Source: an uncultured Flaviramulus sp. (GTDB lineage: Bacteria > Bacteroidota > Bacteroidia > Flavobacteriales > Flavobacteriaceae). From it: a DNA stretch of 64,000 bases. The stretch covers positions 62,001-126,000 of the forward strand of contig CANLXL010000003.1 of the NCBI GenBank assembly GCA_947495125.1, given 5' to 3'. Below the pieces are notes generated by a model. It saw only the letters and a program-made list of their open reading frames with translations. It ran no database searches and was not told the origin of the DNA. The translations under genes and the position numbers were made by a program. How positions within the stretch are numbered: position 1 is the stretch's first letter; each line of letters starts with the position of its first letter. Positions 24,779-34,205 of the stretch are shown here, one piece after another.

Positions 24779-25669
24779 TTAATTCAGAAACTTGTCCAAA
24801 ACCACTCGTATCTCTTTGTGCCCCGCTTTATGGTCTAAGGCAAATAAGTGCTGATATAGCCTTTTGTCGTCAACTTTTTCTTTAAGTTTTATGGTTTCGT
24901 TTTCGGCAAAAACCTTCTTCCATTCCTGTCTTACTTTTTTCCAGAACTTATGGTTTTCCTGCCACCAATCTTTGGCAATTTTACATTGATCGTCTGCTAC
25001 TTTTTTGTAGATATTATATCCCTTTTCCTGTACCAGGAGCTCGTCCTGATGCCCCCCTTCTCTAATTACTTTGTCATTATCTTGTTCATGTAACCAACCA
25101 TATTCCGTCAGTTGCACAGAATTTCCTCTTGCCAGGATATTATAATCGTCTCTTTTAGAATATTCCCGTCTTGGAAGCGGCGCATTTGCCTTGTTTTCCC
25201 AATAATGCTTTCCATCGACGTGAACCCAGGTTGCAGAACCGGAATATCTGGGGCTATCATCAACCTGATAGACCTTTTGTGCCCATTGCCCTTTTATTTT
25301 CTCTTCTGGAAGCCTATTAATAGTCCAGGTATTCTCGGCATCATAGTTAAATGTATTCTTAGTTTGAAATTCCCAATCTTGCCTCCAATGTTTAATAACC
25401 ACGGTATCGTGAACCAGCAAAATATGCTGGATTATTATTTTATCATCTTTATCTGTGACCAATTCGGCCCATTCTAGTGCGGAAGCTCTGTAATCATAAG
25501 CCTTTTCGTAAGCAATGTCAGGAGAAAAAGTTTCAGCATATTTGAACTTAACCTCATAACATCCGCACATATCCTTTATGGCTTTCTGATCTTTTTCTTT
25601 TTTGTCCTGAGTATTTCCAATTACTGAAAATGTTAAAATCAATAGTGGCAAAATTGTTAATCGTTTCAT
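24779..25669 (-). CDS. DUF6607-like secreted protein of the heme locus
   Basis: A 296-residue protein with a signal peptide (cleavage near VIGNTQ). It is Trp-rich with segments IIIQHILLVHDTVVIKHWRQDWEFQ, KIKGQWAQKVYQVDDSPRYSGSATW and a C-terminal helical part WWQENHKFWKKVRQEWKKVF. I take it to be DUF6607. It diverges from a heme-type TonB receptor plus HmuY-like gene. Its role is unknown; periplasmic handling of heme is a reasonable inference from position. A Cys pair MCGC after the signal peptide is conspicuous. Confidence 0.65.
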   Translation of the reverse strand: MKRLTILPLLILTFSVIGNTQDKKEKDQKAIKDMCGCYEVKFKYAETFSPDIAYEKAYDYRASALEWAELVTDKDDKIIIQHILLVHDTVVIKHWRQDWEFQTKNTFNYDAENTWTINRLPEEKIKGQWAQKVYQVDDSPRYSGSATWVHVDGKHYWENKANAPLPRREYSKRDDYNILARGNSVQLTEYGWLHEQDNDKVIREGGHQDELLVQEKGYNIYKKVADDQCKIAKDWWQENHKFWKKVRQEWKKVFAENETIKLKEKVDDKRLYQHLFALDHKAGHKEIRVVLDKFLN

Positions 25670-25720
25670 TTTTAATGGTTTGTTTTTATGTATTAAAAAA
25701 AATTGAAATTTTATCTATTC

Positions 25721-25743
25721 TTATTTAGACTGAATTAAAATAA
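25721..25743. promoter_or_regulatory. Candidate metal-regulator site in heme-locus spacer
   Basis: An imperfect inverted repeat TTATTTAGACT-GAATTAAAATAA overlaps the expected -33 region of the receptor promoter. A second, better palindrome, TTAAGAAT-G-ATTCTAAA (8-1-8, one mismatch), lies at the receptor start codon near 25768-25784. Iron- or manganese-type repressors bind such AT-rich palindromes; which protein would act here cannot be told. Confidence 0.35.
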
Positions 25744-25747
25744 GATA

Positions 25748-25755
25748 TATATTTG
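25748..25755 (+). promoter_or_regulatory. Bacteroidota -7 box of the heme receptor gene
   Basis: TATATTTG, an exact TAnnTTTG match, 18 bases upstream of the ATG at 25774. It lies between the two candidate operator palindromes, which suggests repression when the metal is plentiful. Confidence 0.55.
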
Positions 25756-25773
25756 CGACAAATTTAATTAAGA

Positions 25774-27858
25774 ATGATTCTAAATAAAAAACATTTTAGC
25801 ATTTATTTTTCACTTTTTTTTATGAGTTATTCATTTTCTCAGGAAACTAAAGCGGTTACAGAGTATTCTTCAAAACCTGAACATTTAGATGAAGTTATTA
25901 TTACAGCGACAAGAACCATAAGGCAATTATCTTCCCTGCCTCTACCTGCTCAAATCATATCAAAAAACGACATAAAACGTTCCAATTCATTAAGGTTAAA
26001 CGATATACTCAATGAGCAAACAGGGCTTGTTACCATTTCTGATTTTGGAGGAGGAGAGGGTATCCAAATGCAAGGGTTGGATGCGCAATACACCTTGATT
26101 CTAGTAGATGGGGTACCTCTTATCGGTCGTTCAGCAGGTACTTTAGACCTTAGCAGAATAACTGTTGGAAACATTAAACAAATTGAGGTGGTAAAAGGTG
26201 CTTCATCGAGTCTATATGGAAGTGAAGCTCTAGGAGGCGTTATAAATATTATTACCGAAACACCAAAATACGGCTTAAACGGCAACACAAATTATAGAGT
26301 TGGTGCATTCAATACGAACGACTTAAGCACAACGGTTAGCTATAAAAAAAAGAGCTTGGGTCTATCTGCTTTTTTTAACAGATATAGTAGCGATGGTTAT
26401 GATTTAAATAAAAATGACGATCTAAAAACGGTTGACCCCTTTAGCAATTACACCCTAAATGCAAACGCTATTTATGATTTTTCTAAAAAAACAAATCTTT
26501 TTATTGCAGGGAAGTATTACACACAAAACCAAGATTATATAGCCTCTTCCAGCCTAAAAGGCGAAAGTGATATCAATGAGTGGAATACCCACTTGAAATT
26601 AAGTCATACCTATACCAAAAAATGGCAAAGTTATTTTGAATTTTATGCTACGCGCTATAAAGCGAAGGAATACTTAAATAATGAAGATGAAAGCCTATTT
26701 AGCGATAGTTATTATAACCAATTACTAATTCGCCCGGAAATTCGTGCAACTTTTAATCTTAATGACAACCATGTTTTAATAGGAGGATTGGGGTTTAATC
26801 ATGAAACCTTAGACCGAACAGATTTCACCCTTCAACCTGAATTTAACTCGCCCTATCTCTATCTTCAATTTGATGGCAATCTCACAGAAAAACTTAATAC
26901 AATTATTGGAGCACGTTTTGATGGTCATAATAAGTACAAATCACAGTTTAGTCCCAAAGGCGCTATTCGTTATAAAATCACTGACAAGCTTGCCCTAAAA
27001 GGCTCCGTGGGCTATGGTTTTAAATCACCGGATTTTAGACAGCTCTATTTTGACTTTACCAATACCACCATTGGGTATACGGTTTTAGGATATAATGCGG
27101 TTATAAAGGCCATTCCGGAATTAGAATCACAAGGGCAAATTATAAACACCATTGTTCCCATATCAGAATTCAACAATGCATTACGCCCTGAAAATTCCAT
27201 TAGTATCAATATTGGAGCCGATTATAAATGGTCTTCCAATTTAAAATTCGGACTAAACCTCTTCAGAAATAATATTAACGATTTAATAGATACCAGAATA
27301 ATCGCTAACAAGGTCAACGGTCAAAATGTATTTAGCTATTACAATGTTAACAATGTTTATACTCAAGGATTAGAATTCAATTCCACTTGGACACCAATAC
27401 ATCAACTTAAAATATCGGGTGGTTATCAGTTATTGTTTGCAAAAGATAAGGATGCAGAAATTGCCTTTAAAAATGGTGATGTTTTTGCACGAGAAAACCC
27501 CGGATCCCCATCATTTCAACTTGAAAACGAGGATTACTTTGGTTTGTTTAACAGATCTCGCCATATGGCAAATCTAAAACTGTTTTATTCCCTTCCAAAA
27601 TGGGGTATGAATACCAATGTAAGAGCAACTTATCGCAGCAAATATGGTGTATTGGATAGCAACGGAAATAGCTATTTAGACACCTATGATGACTTTGTTG
27701 ATGGCTATACCGTTATTGATTTTGCAATAAATAAAACACTCTTTAAAAACTATCAATTAGGCCTCGGTGTTGATAACCTGTTCGACTTTACCGACGGCCA
27801 GAACATAAGCAATATCGCCGGACGCATCATTTACGGAAAACTTAATATTCAATTTTAA
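25774..27858 (+). CDS. TonB-dependent heme/hemin-type receptor
   Basis: A 694-residue outer-membrane receptor. A signal peptide (cleavage near SYSFSQ) is followed by the TonB box LDEVIITATRTIRQ. The plug (about 55-165) contains RLNDILNEQTGLVTISDF, LVDGVPLIGR and EVVKGASSSLYGSEALGGVINII. A 22-strand barrel with ending RIIYGKLNIQF completes it. Pairing with a HmuY-like lipoprotein 20 bases downstream indicates heme uptake of the HmuR/HmuY type. Substrate is inferred from that neighbour rather than from ligand residues. Confidence 0.88.
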   Translation: MILNKKHFSIYFSLFFMSYSFSQETKAVTEYSSKPEHLDEVIITATRTIRQLSSLPLPAQIISKNDIKRSNSLRLNDILNEQTGLVTISDFGGGEGIQMQGLDAQYTLILVDGVPLIGRSAGTLDLSRITVGNIKQIEVVKGASSSLYGSEALGGVINIITETPKYGLNGNTNYRVGAFNTNDLSTTVSYKKKSLGLSAFFNRYSSDGYDLNKNDDLKTVDPFSNYTLNANAIYDFSKKTNLFIAGKYYTQNQDYIASSSLKGESDINEWNTHLKLSHTYTKKWQSYFEFYATRYKAKEYLNNEDESLFSDSYYNQLLIRPEIRATFNLNDNHVLIGGLGFNHETLDRTDFTLQPEFNSPYLYLQFDGNLTEKLNTIIGARFDGHNKYKSQFSPKGAIRYKITDKLALKGSVGYGFKSPDFRQLYFDFTNTTIGYTVLGYNAVIKAIPELESQGQIINTIVPISEFNNALRPENSISINIGADYKWSSNLKFGLNLFRNNINDLIDTRIIANKVNGQNVFSYYNVNNVYTQGLEFNSTWTPIHQLKISGGYQLLFAKDKDAEIAFKNGDVFARENPGSPSFQLENEDYFGLFNRSRHMANLKLFYSLPKWGMNTNVRATYRSKYGVLDSNGNSYLDTYDDFVDGYTVIDFAINKTLFKNYQLGLGVDNLFDFTDGQNISNIAGRIIYGKLNIQF

Positions 27859-27878
27859 TACACTTTAATACAAACACT

Positions 27879-28559
27879 ATGAACTTTTCAAAGAAAAACG
27901 CAGAACACAAAACAAACCTTAGATATTTTGTGAGTAAAACCATTAAATCGTTATCAATAATCGCCTTATTCATTGGATTTACATCTTGTAGCAGCGATGA
28001 TTCAACACCTTTATTAGAAGTTGAATCTGTAACGATCTCGAACTTGCATGCCCCTCAAATCGGCGGACAAGGTCAAAACCCCGAATCCGGAGTATTTACA
28101 AAGTTCGATTTCACAAACGGAGAAACTACAACAAGTGAAACCGATTGGGACATTGCCTTTAGAGGCACTAAAATACTTGTGAACGGAGGTTCTGAAGTTG
28201 GTATTACCGATGAGCCCGCGCGTCATGGAAATGCAGGCGCATATATCACAAGTGGAACCATGGCCTCTGTGGACTCTGTAGATCCATCATTATTTATTCA
28301 AGATTCTTCTCAGGGATATGCCATTCCAACGGGAAGCGGAAATGGGTGGTACGCTTATGCAGGTCCTCCATCGCATTTAATTACACCAATAGCAGGGAAG
28401 ATTTTAATTTTTAAAACTCGTAATGGTAACTACGCAAAGGTTGAAATTTTAAGCTATTACGAAAACGCCCCGGCAAATCCCGATATAACCGTAGATGCAA
28501 CGCCATACTATACATTCAACTATGTGCATCAGCCTAATTCGGGGCTAACAACGTTCTAA
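27879..28559 (+). CDS. HmuY-family heme-binding lipoprotein
   Basis: A 226-residue lipoprotein: an unusually long N-region before the hydrophobic core, then the lipobox FTSC followed by Ser/Asp residues. The HmuY pattern is visible in FTKFDFTNGETTTSETDWDIAFRGTKILVNGG and in KILIFKTRNGNYAKVEILSYYENA near the C-terminus. HmuY proteins capture heme at the surface and hand it to the TonB receptor encoded upstream. The transcript ends at a strong terminator right after the gene. Confidence 0.85.
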   Translation: MNFSKKNAEHKTNLRYFVSKTIKSLSIIALFIGFTSCSSDDSTPLLEVESVTISNLHAPQIGGQGQNPESGVFTKFDFTNGETTTSETDWDIAFRGTKILVNGGSEVGITDEPARHGNAGAYITSGTMASVDSVDPSLFIQDSSQGYAIPTGSGNGWYAYAGPPSHLITPIAGKILIFKTRNGNYAKVEILSYYENAPANPDITVDATPYYTFNYVHQPNSGLTTF

Positions 28560-28582
28560 AAAAATAAAATATATTCTACAAA

Positions 28583-28625
28583 AAAGCCTTCCGGTTTGAT
28601 AAACTAAATCAAACCGGAAGGCTTT
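28583..28625. terminator. Strong bidirectional terminator
   Basis: An 18-base perfect stem: AAAGCCTTCCGGTTTGAT (28583-28600) pairs with its complement at 28608-28625, with a 7-base loop and T-rich flanks. It separates the convergent HmuY-like and carbonic anhydrase genes. Confidence 0.9.
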
Positions 28626-28652
28626 CTATTTTTTAGCGATTATATTATTGTA

Positions 28653-29282
28653 TCAAAGTAACTCTACTTTCCCGGTGTGCAAATTATAAACACCACCTAC
28701 AATAGAAATTTCTCCATTATCTTCCATCTCTTTAAGAATCTGGCTTTTCTCCCGGATACGTTCGATAGTAAGTTTTACATTATTTTCAACTGTTTTTGCA
28801 ACAAAAGCCGAATTTGATGAGTTTAATTCACCATCAACCTCATCAGCACTTTGTTTAACAGCCGGTAATATGTTCGCTAACATATCCGTAATATTTCCAA
28901 GTTCTACCCCATCGCATGCCGCCTTGACCGCACCACAACTTTCATGACCTAAAACCAGGATTAACTTACTCCCGGCAACATTACAAGAATATTCCAGGCT
29001 TCCCAAAATATCGACATTTTCAAAATTTCCTGCTACACGTGCCACAAAAATATCCCCGATGGCCTGATCCAATACGGTTTCCACAGGCACTCTTGAATCT
29101 ATACAAGATAATATTACAGCCTTGGGGAATTGCCCACTGGTCGTCTGGCTCACTAATGCGCCATTATCAACAGCTTGTGTCTTATTATTTACAAATCGGT
29201 TATTACCCTCTAACAAATCTTCTAATACACTTGCGGGGCTTAATGAACTTTGTACCTCTTTTGTAATTGCTATATTTTTCAT
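28653..29282 (-). CDS. Beta-class carbonic anhydrase
   Basis: Interconverts CO2 and bicarbonate. Zinc ligands and catalytic dyad are visible: CIDSR (Cys60, Asp62, Arg64) and HESC (His113, Cys116) in LVLGHESCGAVKAACDG. The 209-residue length is normal and there is no signal peptide, so it is cytoplasmic. It starts 20 bases after the stop of the SulP transporter gene, so the two likely form an operon in which imported bicarbonate is equilibrated in the cytosol. Confidence 0.94.
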   Translation of the reverse strand: MKNIAITKEVQSSLSPASVLEDLLEGNNRFVNNKTQAVDNGALVSQTTSGQFPKAVILSCIDSRVPVETVLDQAIGDIFVARVAGNFENVDILGSLEYSCNVAGSKLILVLGHESCGAVKAACDGVELGNITDMLANILPAVKQSADEVDGELNSSNSAFVAKTVENNVKLTIERIREKSQILKEMEDNGEISIVGGVYNLHTGKVELL

Positions 29283-29302
29283 TTTTAAGTTGTTTTAAAT
29301 TA

Positions 29303-31156
29303 TTAATTATGTTGCTCCACAATCCAATCTACACAAGTATTAAATCCATCAAAAATATGAGATTCGGGCACAAAATCCGGAATGATATCAATACGTTCCA
29401 TCATATATCTTGGTTGTGGTAATAAATTCACAAAAAGAACTTCAACATTCTTGGTCTTTAAATCCTGTAACATATCTTCCATAGCATATAAACCGGATTG
29501 ATCCATATATTGCATCCGTCCAAGTCGCATAATCACTGTTTTTGCCGTATCTGGAATTTGCTTTGCCAGTTGCTGAAAATCACTTGTTGAGCCAAAAAAC
29601 AGTGGCCCTTTTATGTGCTTAATAAACACTTCGTCCTCTAAACTTTTAGGGAAATTCTTTTCATCTGCCCAGGCTTCTTCTTTTAAAGGTTTTACATCTG
29701 AACGCAAGGCTGTTAGGTCTCCAATTTTTTTCATAAACATTAATGAGGCTATTACCAAACCAATACCAACAGCATAAATTAAATCCCAAAAAGTTGAAAG
29801 TAATAATACAATAAGCATGATTAATACTTCCGAGCTTAGTTTTAAAGGTCCAAACTTTATATCTCTCGGTAAACTTGGTATGGCTTTTAAGCCTTTATAG
29901 TCCATTACTCCTATACCAACTGTAACCAAAATTCCAGCAAGTACAGCCGCAGGAATCCTCGATGCTATGGGTCCAAGGGCTAATAAAATAATTAGTAACA
30001 GAAGCCCGGCAATCATCCCAGACAACTTTGTTTTACCTCCTGATGTGATATTAACTACTGTTCTAATGGTTGCTCCAGCACCAGGTATCCCACCAAATAC
30101 AGCAGCAATACTATTTCCTATACCTTGACCTACCAATTCCTTATTAGGTTTATGCTTGGTCTTTGTCATATTATCGGCAACAATACTGGTTAATAAAGAA
30201 TCAATGGCACCAAGCAATGCTAAAGTAAGTGCTGTAAAAATATAGGGCGTTATATTACCTAAACTAAAACCTGTAAAGATTTCTAAATTTGGAATTGGAA
30301 GTCCGCTTGGAATTTCTTCTATAGGTCTGTACTCTAATCCAAAGCCAACAGCAATTCCACTCATCACGATTAAGGCAACCAACGTACTAGGAACTGCTTT
30401 AGTAATTCGTTTGAATCCAAAAATTATAATAATGGTTCCTAAGGCAAGAATTAACTCTAACCAATTAATGCTTTGTAATGCTCTGGGAAGCATTTTTAAA
30501 ACTCCCACCGTGCTTTTACCCTCATTCTTGGCCATCGTACGTGCTTCTTTAAGAATATCTTCCTCGGTTACACCCTTTACTCTCTCAATGGTTTCATTAA
30601 AATCGTCAATTACTAAAATGCCTTCTTTGGCTTCGCTTTCAATAATGTTCTCTAGAATAACATCTTCTGCCTGAAGTTTAAAAGTATTAACAAATTCTAT
30701 ATCTTCTTTAGGATAATACCCCAAAGACGGTAGGATTTGTGTTAGCAATATAATGACACCAATAGCCGTCATAAAACCTGAAACCACGGGATAAGGAATA
30801 TATCGTATATACTTCCCTAGTCCCAATGCCCCTAAACCGACTTGCATTAAACCTGCTAATAAAAAAACAGTAAGTATAATTGGTAATGCTTTATTAATAT
30901 CACCATCGTTTGCAGCAATAATACCTGCAATTACAACCATACTCACGGCAGTCATTGGAGCGGTTGGTCCAGAAATCTGAGTGTTCGTTCCACCAAAAAG
31001 GGCCGCAAAAAAACTAATAAATATCGCACCGTATAATCCTGCCGTTGGGCCTAATCCTGATGATACCCCAAAGGCTAACGCTAATGGTAGTGCTACAATT
31101 CCGGCAGTAATTCCTCCAAAGGCATCGCCTTTAATGTTTGAAAATAAATTTTTCAT
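29303..31156 (-). CDS. SulP-family anion transporter with STAS domain
   Basis: A 617-residue inner-membrane transporter. The SulP signature region GGITAGIVALPLALAFGVSSGLGPTAGLYGAI opens the protein; about 12 helices follow, and a C-terminal STAS domain (about 500-610; KTVIMRLGRMQYMDQSGLYAMEDML) regulates it. An insert of some 75 hydrophilic residues (about 150-230, from YPKEDIEFVN to KMLPRALQSINW) separates the early helices and seems longer than usual. Pairing with carbonic anhydrase points to bicarbonate rather than sulfate as cargo; this is inference from context. Confidence 0.9.
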   Translation of the reverse strand: MKNLFSNIKGDAFGGITAGIVALPLALAFGVSSGLGPTAGLYGAIFISFFAALFGGTNTQISGPTAPMTAVSMVVIAGIIAANDGDINKALPIILTVFLLAGLMQVGLGALGLGKYIRYIPYPVVSGFMTAIGVIILLTQILPSLGYYPKEDIEFVNTFKLQAEDVILENIIESEAKEGILVIDDFNETIERVKGVTEEDILKEARTMAKNEGKSTVGVLKMLPRALQSINWLELILALGTIIIIFGFKRITKAVPSTLVALIVMSGIAVGFGLEYRPIEEIPSGLPIPNLEIFTGFSLGNITPYIFTALTLALLGAIDSLLTSIVADNMTKTKHKPNKELVGQGIGNSIAAVFGGIPGAGATIRTVVNITSGGKTKLSGMIAGLLLLIILLALGPIASRIPAAVLAGILVTVGIGVMDYKGLKAIPSLPRDIKFGPLKLSSEVLIMLIVLLLSTFWDLIYAVGIGLVIASLMFMKKIGDLTALRSDVKPLKEEAWADEKNFPKSLEDEVFIKHIKGPLFFGSTSDFQQLAKQIPDTAKTVIMRLGRMQYMDQSGLYAMEDMLQDLKTKNVEVLFVNLLPQPRYMMERIDIIPDFVPESHIFDGFNTCVDWIVEQHN

Positions 31157-31223
31157 TTAAAATAAATATAGATTATTAAAATTTAAACACAGTATGTGTT
31201 CTGGTAATAGTTAAAGCGTCAAT

Positions 31224-31520
31224 CTATAAAGATTCTGGTGGTGGAGATATCAGGTTTAAATGTGGTTTTGGATATTTTTTAAAATAATACCTTGAGCTAT
31301 GCTCTCCTTTTGAAGATGCAACATCCAACTCATTATTATGGGGTTCGAAAAATAAAATCTCGACGTCTTTGTCTTTTTCACACCCTTTTTCTTCTTCTTC
31401 TGAAGCGGCATAAAACATAGAAACATCAACAGAATCATCTACCATAGTAATAACCGTTGGTGCCGCTAAAAAGACCAAAAAAATTACTGATAAAAAAACA
31501 GAAATCAGGTTTCTCGACAT
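31224..31520 (-). CDS. Small hypothetical exported or anchored protein
   Basis: A 98-residue protein with one hydrophobic segment at about 6-25 (signal peptide or anchor), then an acidic stretch EEEEKGCEKDKDVEILFFE and a tail with PKPHLNLISPPPESL. No family recognised. The reading frame is supported by an exact -7 box upstream. It lies between the SulP and Bat operons on the same strand but looks independently transcribed. Confidence 0.5.
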   Translation of the reverse strand: MSRNLISVFLSVIFLVFLAAPTVITMVDDSVDVSMFYAASEEEEKGCEKDKDVEILFFEPHNNELDVASSKGEHSSRYYFKKYPKPHLNLISPPPESL

Positions 31521-31543
31521 TCTATTATAATTTTAAGTAGTTG

Positions 31544-31551
31544 CAAATATA
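31544..31551 (-). promoter_or_regulatory. Bacteroidota -7 box before the 31224 gene
   Basis: The minus strand reads TATATTTG (TAnnTTTG) 23 bases upstream of the ATG at 31520. No TTG at the standard distance. It supports this small gene being real. Confidence 0.5.
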
Positions 31552-31585
31552 ATACTTACAAATTTATTGCTTTGGTCAAACATCA

Positions 31586-32341
31586 TCAATCGCTCAGCAT
31601 TTTAATGTCGCCAGAGGAAACCCAACCTGTTTTTCCATCTGATAACTTTATCTTCGACCAATTTTTTACGGTATCTAAAACCTGAACCTTCGTGCCTTCA
31701 TGTAATCTAAAAGATTCTTCACTTCTAGAGTTCGGTTCGCTTTTTACTTTACACTCTTGCTCAAAAACAATAGCGGGTTTATCATTTTTAACCAAGTTAT
31801 ATTTATGAAAAGCAAAAGCCAGAGAGACACACAACAAGAATAAGGCTGTTAGACTCCCTATAAAGGCCAATCGTTTTTTAATCGTGGCATATGCGAAGTA
31901 GTAGATTAAAAATAAAACAACAAAACAAAATACCAAACCAACAGCAATTTTTGCCCAACTATCGAAACTCATCACATGAGCTATACTATTTAAGAGTTTT
32001 GAAAACCCTGCCTCCGGAATATTATCAATGGCATCGATAGTCATATTATTAGCAAAAGCCAAATTGTTTTTTATCTCGGCATCATTTGGAGACAACAACA
32101 ATGCCTTTTCGTAAAAATAAATGCTAGGTGCTATATTATTGAGCTTATAATGCGCATTCGCCAAATTGAAATATAGTTCCGCCGAATGATTTTCGGTCTC
32201 TAAAATGGCATTGTATTTATCAATAGATTCCGCATATTTACCATCATTATACAAGGCGTTAGCCTGTTCGAAAAGCGCATTGTTTTGAGCCATAGCTCCA
32301 ACACTAACTAAAACTATAAATATGTACACTATTTGTTTCAT
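31586..32341 (-). CDS. batE: BatE: TPR and SH3b protein of the Bat operon
   Basis: A 251-residue exported protein. Signal peptide (cleavage near GAMAQ), TPR repeats at about 20-100 (NALYNDGKYAESIDKYNAILE and AELYFNLANAHYKLNNIAPSIYFYEKAL), two membrane helices at about 133-153 and 160-180, and a C-terminal bacterial SH3 domain (VKSEPNSRSEESFRLHEGTKVQVLDTVKNWSKIKLSDGKTGWV). This is the usual BatE layout, last gene of the aerotolerance operon. The Bat proteins are thought to form an envelope complex with MoxR; the precise function is unresolved. Confidence 0.88.
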   Translation of the reverse strand: MKQIVYIFIVLVSVGAMAQNNALFEQANALYNDGKYAESIDKYNAILETENHSAELYFNLANAHYKLNNIAPSIYFYEKALLLSPNDAEIKNNLAFANNMTIDAIDNIPEAGFSKLLNSIAHVMSFDSWAKIAVGLVFCFVVLFLIYYFAYATIKKRLAFIGSLTALFLLCVSLAFAFHKYNLVKNDKPAIVFEQECKVKSEPNSRSEESFRLHEGTKVQVLDTVKNWSKIKLSDGKTGWVSSGDIKMLSD

Positions 32342-32371
32342 AAGAGCTTCTTATCGCCGTTCAGCATAACA

Positions 32372-34147
32372 TTATCTGGCTTGCTTATCAATTAACGAAA
32401 TTGTTTTAGCCGCTTTATCATAATCCTCTTTCATGGTTACCGTCGTGATTGGTGTATAACGCGCCAGCTCACAATTTTCAATAATACTCACAAAATTATT
32501 AACAACGGCGTCTTCAACTTGCCTTTCTTTAAGGAGTTGAATTATTCTGTCCTTACTTAAATCACTGGTTTCGATATGTAATTTGGCTTTTAAATAATTA
32601 TGCAATGCTTTTTCTAAGGCAATATAGAATGCTTCCTTTTTGCCTAAAGATTTTTTCGCGCTGCCCAAATACTTTCTGGCCAGTTTGTCTGCTTTTCTAA
32701 TTCTGTTTCCATAAACGTCGGCATCTCTAACCGCTTTTTTCTTTCTGATAACAATCGCCAAAGGAATCGCTAAAAACGGAAATAATAAGGCGCTCCAAAA
32801 CAAATTCGTTTTAAAAAAATAGGACGGTTTTATGCTGGTGAAATTAGTTTTCATTTTTATAAATGCAAACTGATCATTGTTTAAAACCACACGTTGTTTC
32901 GCCTTATTTAACCCGCTAGTACCATCACCTGAAGCCTCAGTGCTTGAAGGTCCATTTTTAACATCTATGATAATTTCGTTTGAGGATAAGCGCTTGTAGC
33001 TTTTTGTTTTTAGATCGAAATAAGAAAACGAAATGCTTGGAATAGGATATTTGCCTTTATATTGCGGTACAACGGTATAACTATCTGAAATAGTCCCTTG
33101 CATTCCCGATAAGTTTGTTTTTACCTGTTCATTATGTTCGGGCTCATAAACTTCCAGTGAACTAGGTAAGGACACTTTAGGAAGATTAAAAAGCTTTAAG
33201 TTACCATTTCCACTAACCGCTACTTTTACCTGAAGAGACTCCGAGGCATCCAATGCTGTTTTAGAGGCAAAAACATTAAACTTAAAATCCCCAACGGCAC
33301 CTGTAAAGTCAACAGGTTTTCCCGTCTCAGGCAAAGGCTTTACATTAATGGTTTTCTTCCCGGCCGATATGGTTCTGTTAACCCGAGTCATTAAACGACT
33401 ACCAAATATATCTCTTCGGTTCGTGGGAACTCTAACAGAAACATCTATACTTAAAGGTTCAATATTTAATTTTCCGGTTTTTTGAGGATATAAAACCACT
33501 TTTTTATAGACTAAAAACCGATAATCTTCACCTTTATAGGTGCCATTTTGAACTTTTGAACCGTTTGTTGGTATATTCTGATTCCAGAAGTCATTGTACC
33601 TCGGACTATCGATTTCATGAAAATTATCAACCCCGGTATTTGGTGCCACATAGAGTTTATAAACGACCGTAATTGCTTCGTTTAAATAAGGGTTTGTTTT
33701 TGAAACCTCGGCAACCAAATGAATATTCTCGGTGGCAATATAGTTTGGGTCATTAGGGTCTTTAGGCTTATCGACCGCTGCTGTGACTTCAATTTTTATC
33801 GGAGATGTTTTATAAGTCTCCCCATCAATATTAATAGTAGCCTGGGCAATAGTAAAATTTCCGCGCTTCTTGGGAGCAATAAAATAGCTATATATTTTGC
33901 TGTAGGTACGAACGCCATTTACCCAGGAATTCTTAACCGATTGATTTGGCCCCCCTATAATTGTAAATCCATCGAAACTTGGCGGGTTAAAATTATCCCC
34001 GTCTTTATTCATCTCGAAATCAATTCTCAGACGTTCATTTATACCAAGCGTTTGCTTACTGACTTTGGCTTCAAATTTAATTTGTGCCGCAGCAATACTT
34101 GTTATAAGTAGCAGTATTAAAATCGATATTTTTTTTTTCAGTTTCAT
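32372..34147 (-). CDS. batD: BatD-family exported protein
   Basis: A 591-residue protein with a signal peptide (cleavage near IAAAQ) and the BatD opening IKFEAKVSKQTLGINERLRIDFEMN. Repeated immunoglobulin-like beta domains with the characteristic PPSFDGFTIIGGPNQS segment follow, then a single membrane helix at about 447-467 (FWSALLFPFLAIPLAIVI) and a cytoplasmic helical tail. It sits between batE and batC, the standard order. Confidence 0.92.
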   Translation of the reverse strand: MKLKKKISILILLLITSIAAAQIKFEAKVSKQTLGINERLRIDFEMNKDGDNFNPPSFDGFTIIGGPNQSVKNSWVNGVRTYSKIYSYFIAPKKRGNFTIAQATINIDGETYKTSPIKIEVTAAVDKPKDPNDPNYIATENIHLVAEVSKTNPYLNEAITVVYKLYVAPNTGVDNFHEIDSPRYNDFWNQNIPTNGSKVQNGTYKGEDYRFLVYKKVVLYPQKTGKLNIEPLSIDVSVRVPTNRRDIFGSRLMTRVNRTISAGKKTINVKPLPETGKPVDFTGAVGDFKFNVFASKTALDASESLQVKVAVSGNGNLKLFNLPKVSLPSSLEVYEPEHNEQVKTNLSGMQGTISDSYTVVPQYKGKYPIPSISFSYFDLKTKSYKRLSSNEIIIDVKNGPSSTEASGDGTSGLNKAKQRVVLNNDQFAFIKMKTNFTSIKPSYFFKTNLFWSALLFPFLAIPLAIVIRKKKAVRDADVYGNRIRKADKLARKYLGSAKKSLGKKEAFYIALEKALHNYLKAKLHIETSDLSKDRIIQLLKERQVEDAVVNNFVSIIENCELARYTPITTVTMKEDYDKAAKTISLIDKQAR

Positions 34148-34205
34148 AGGGAATTAACCTTAAAAAAGGTCTTTATTCTTGATTCTATAATCTTAACTCG
34201 AGAAT

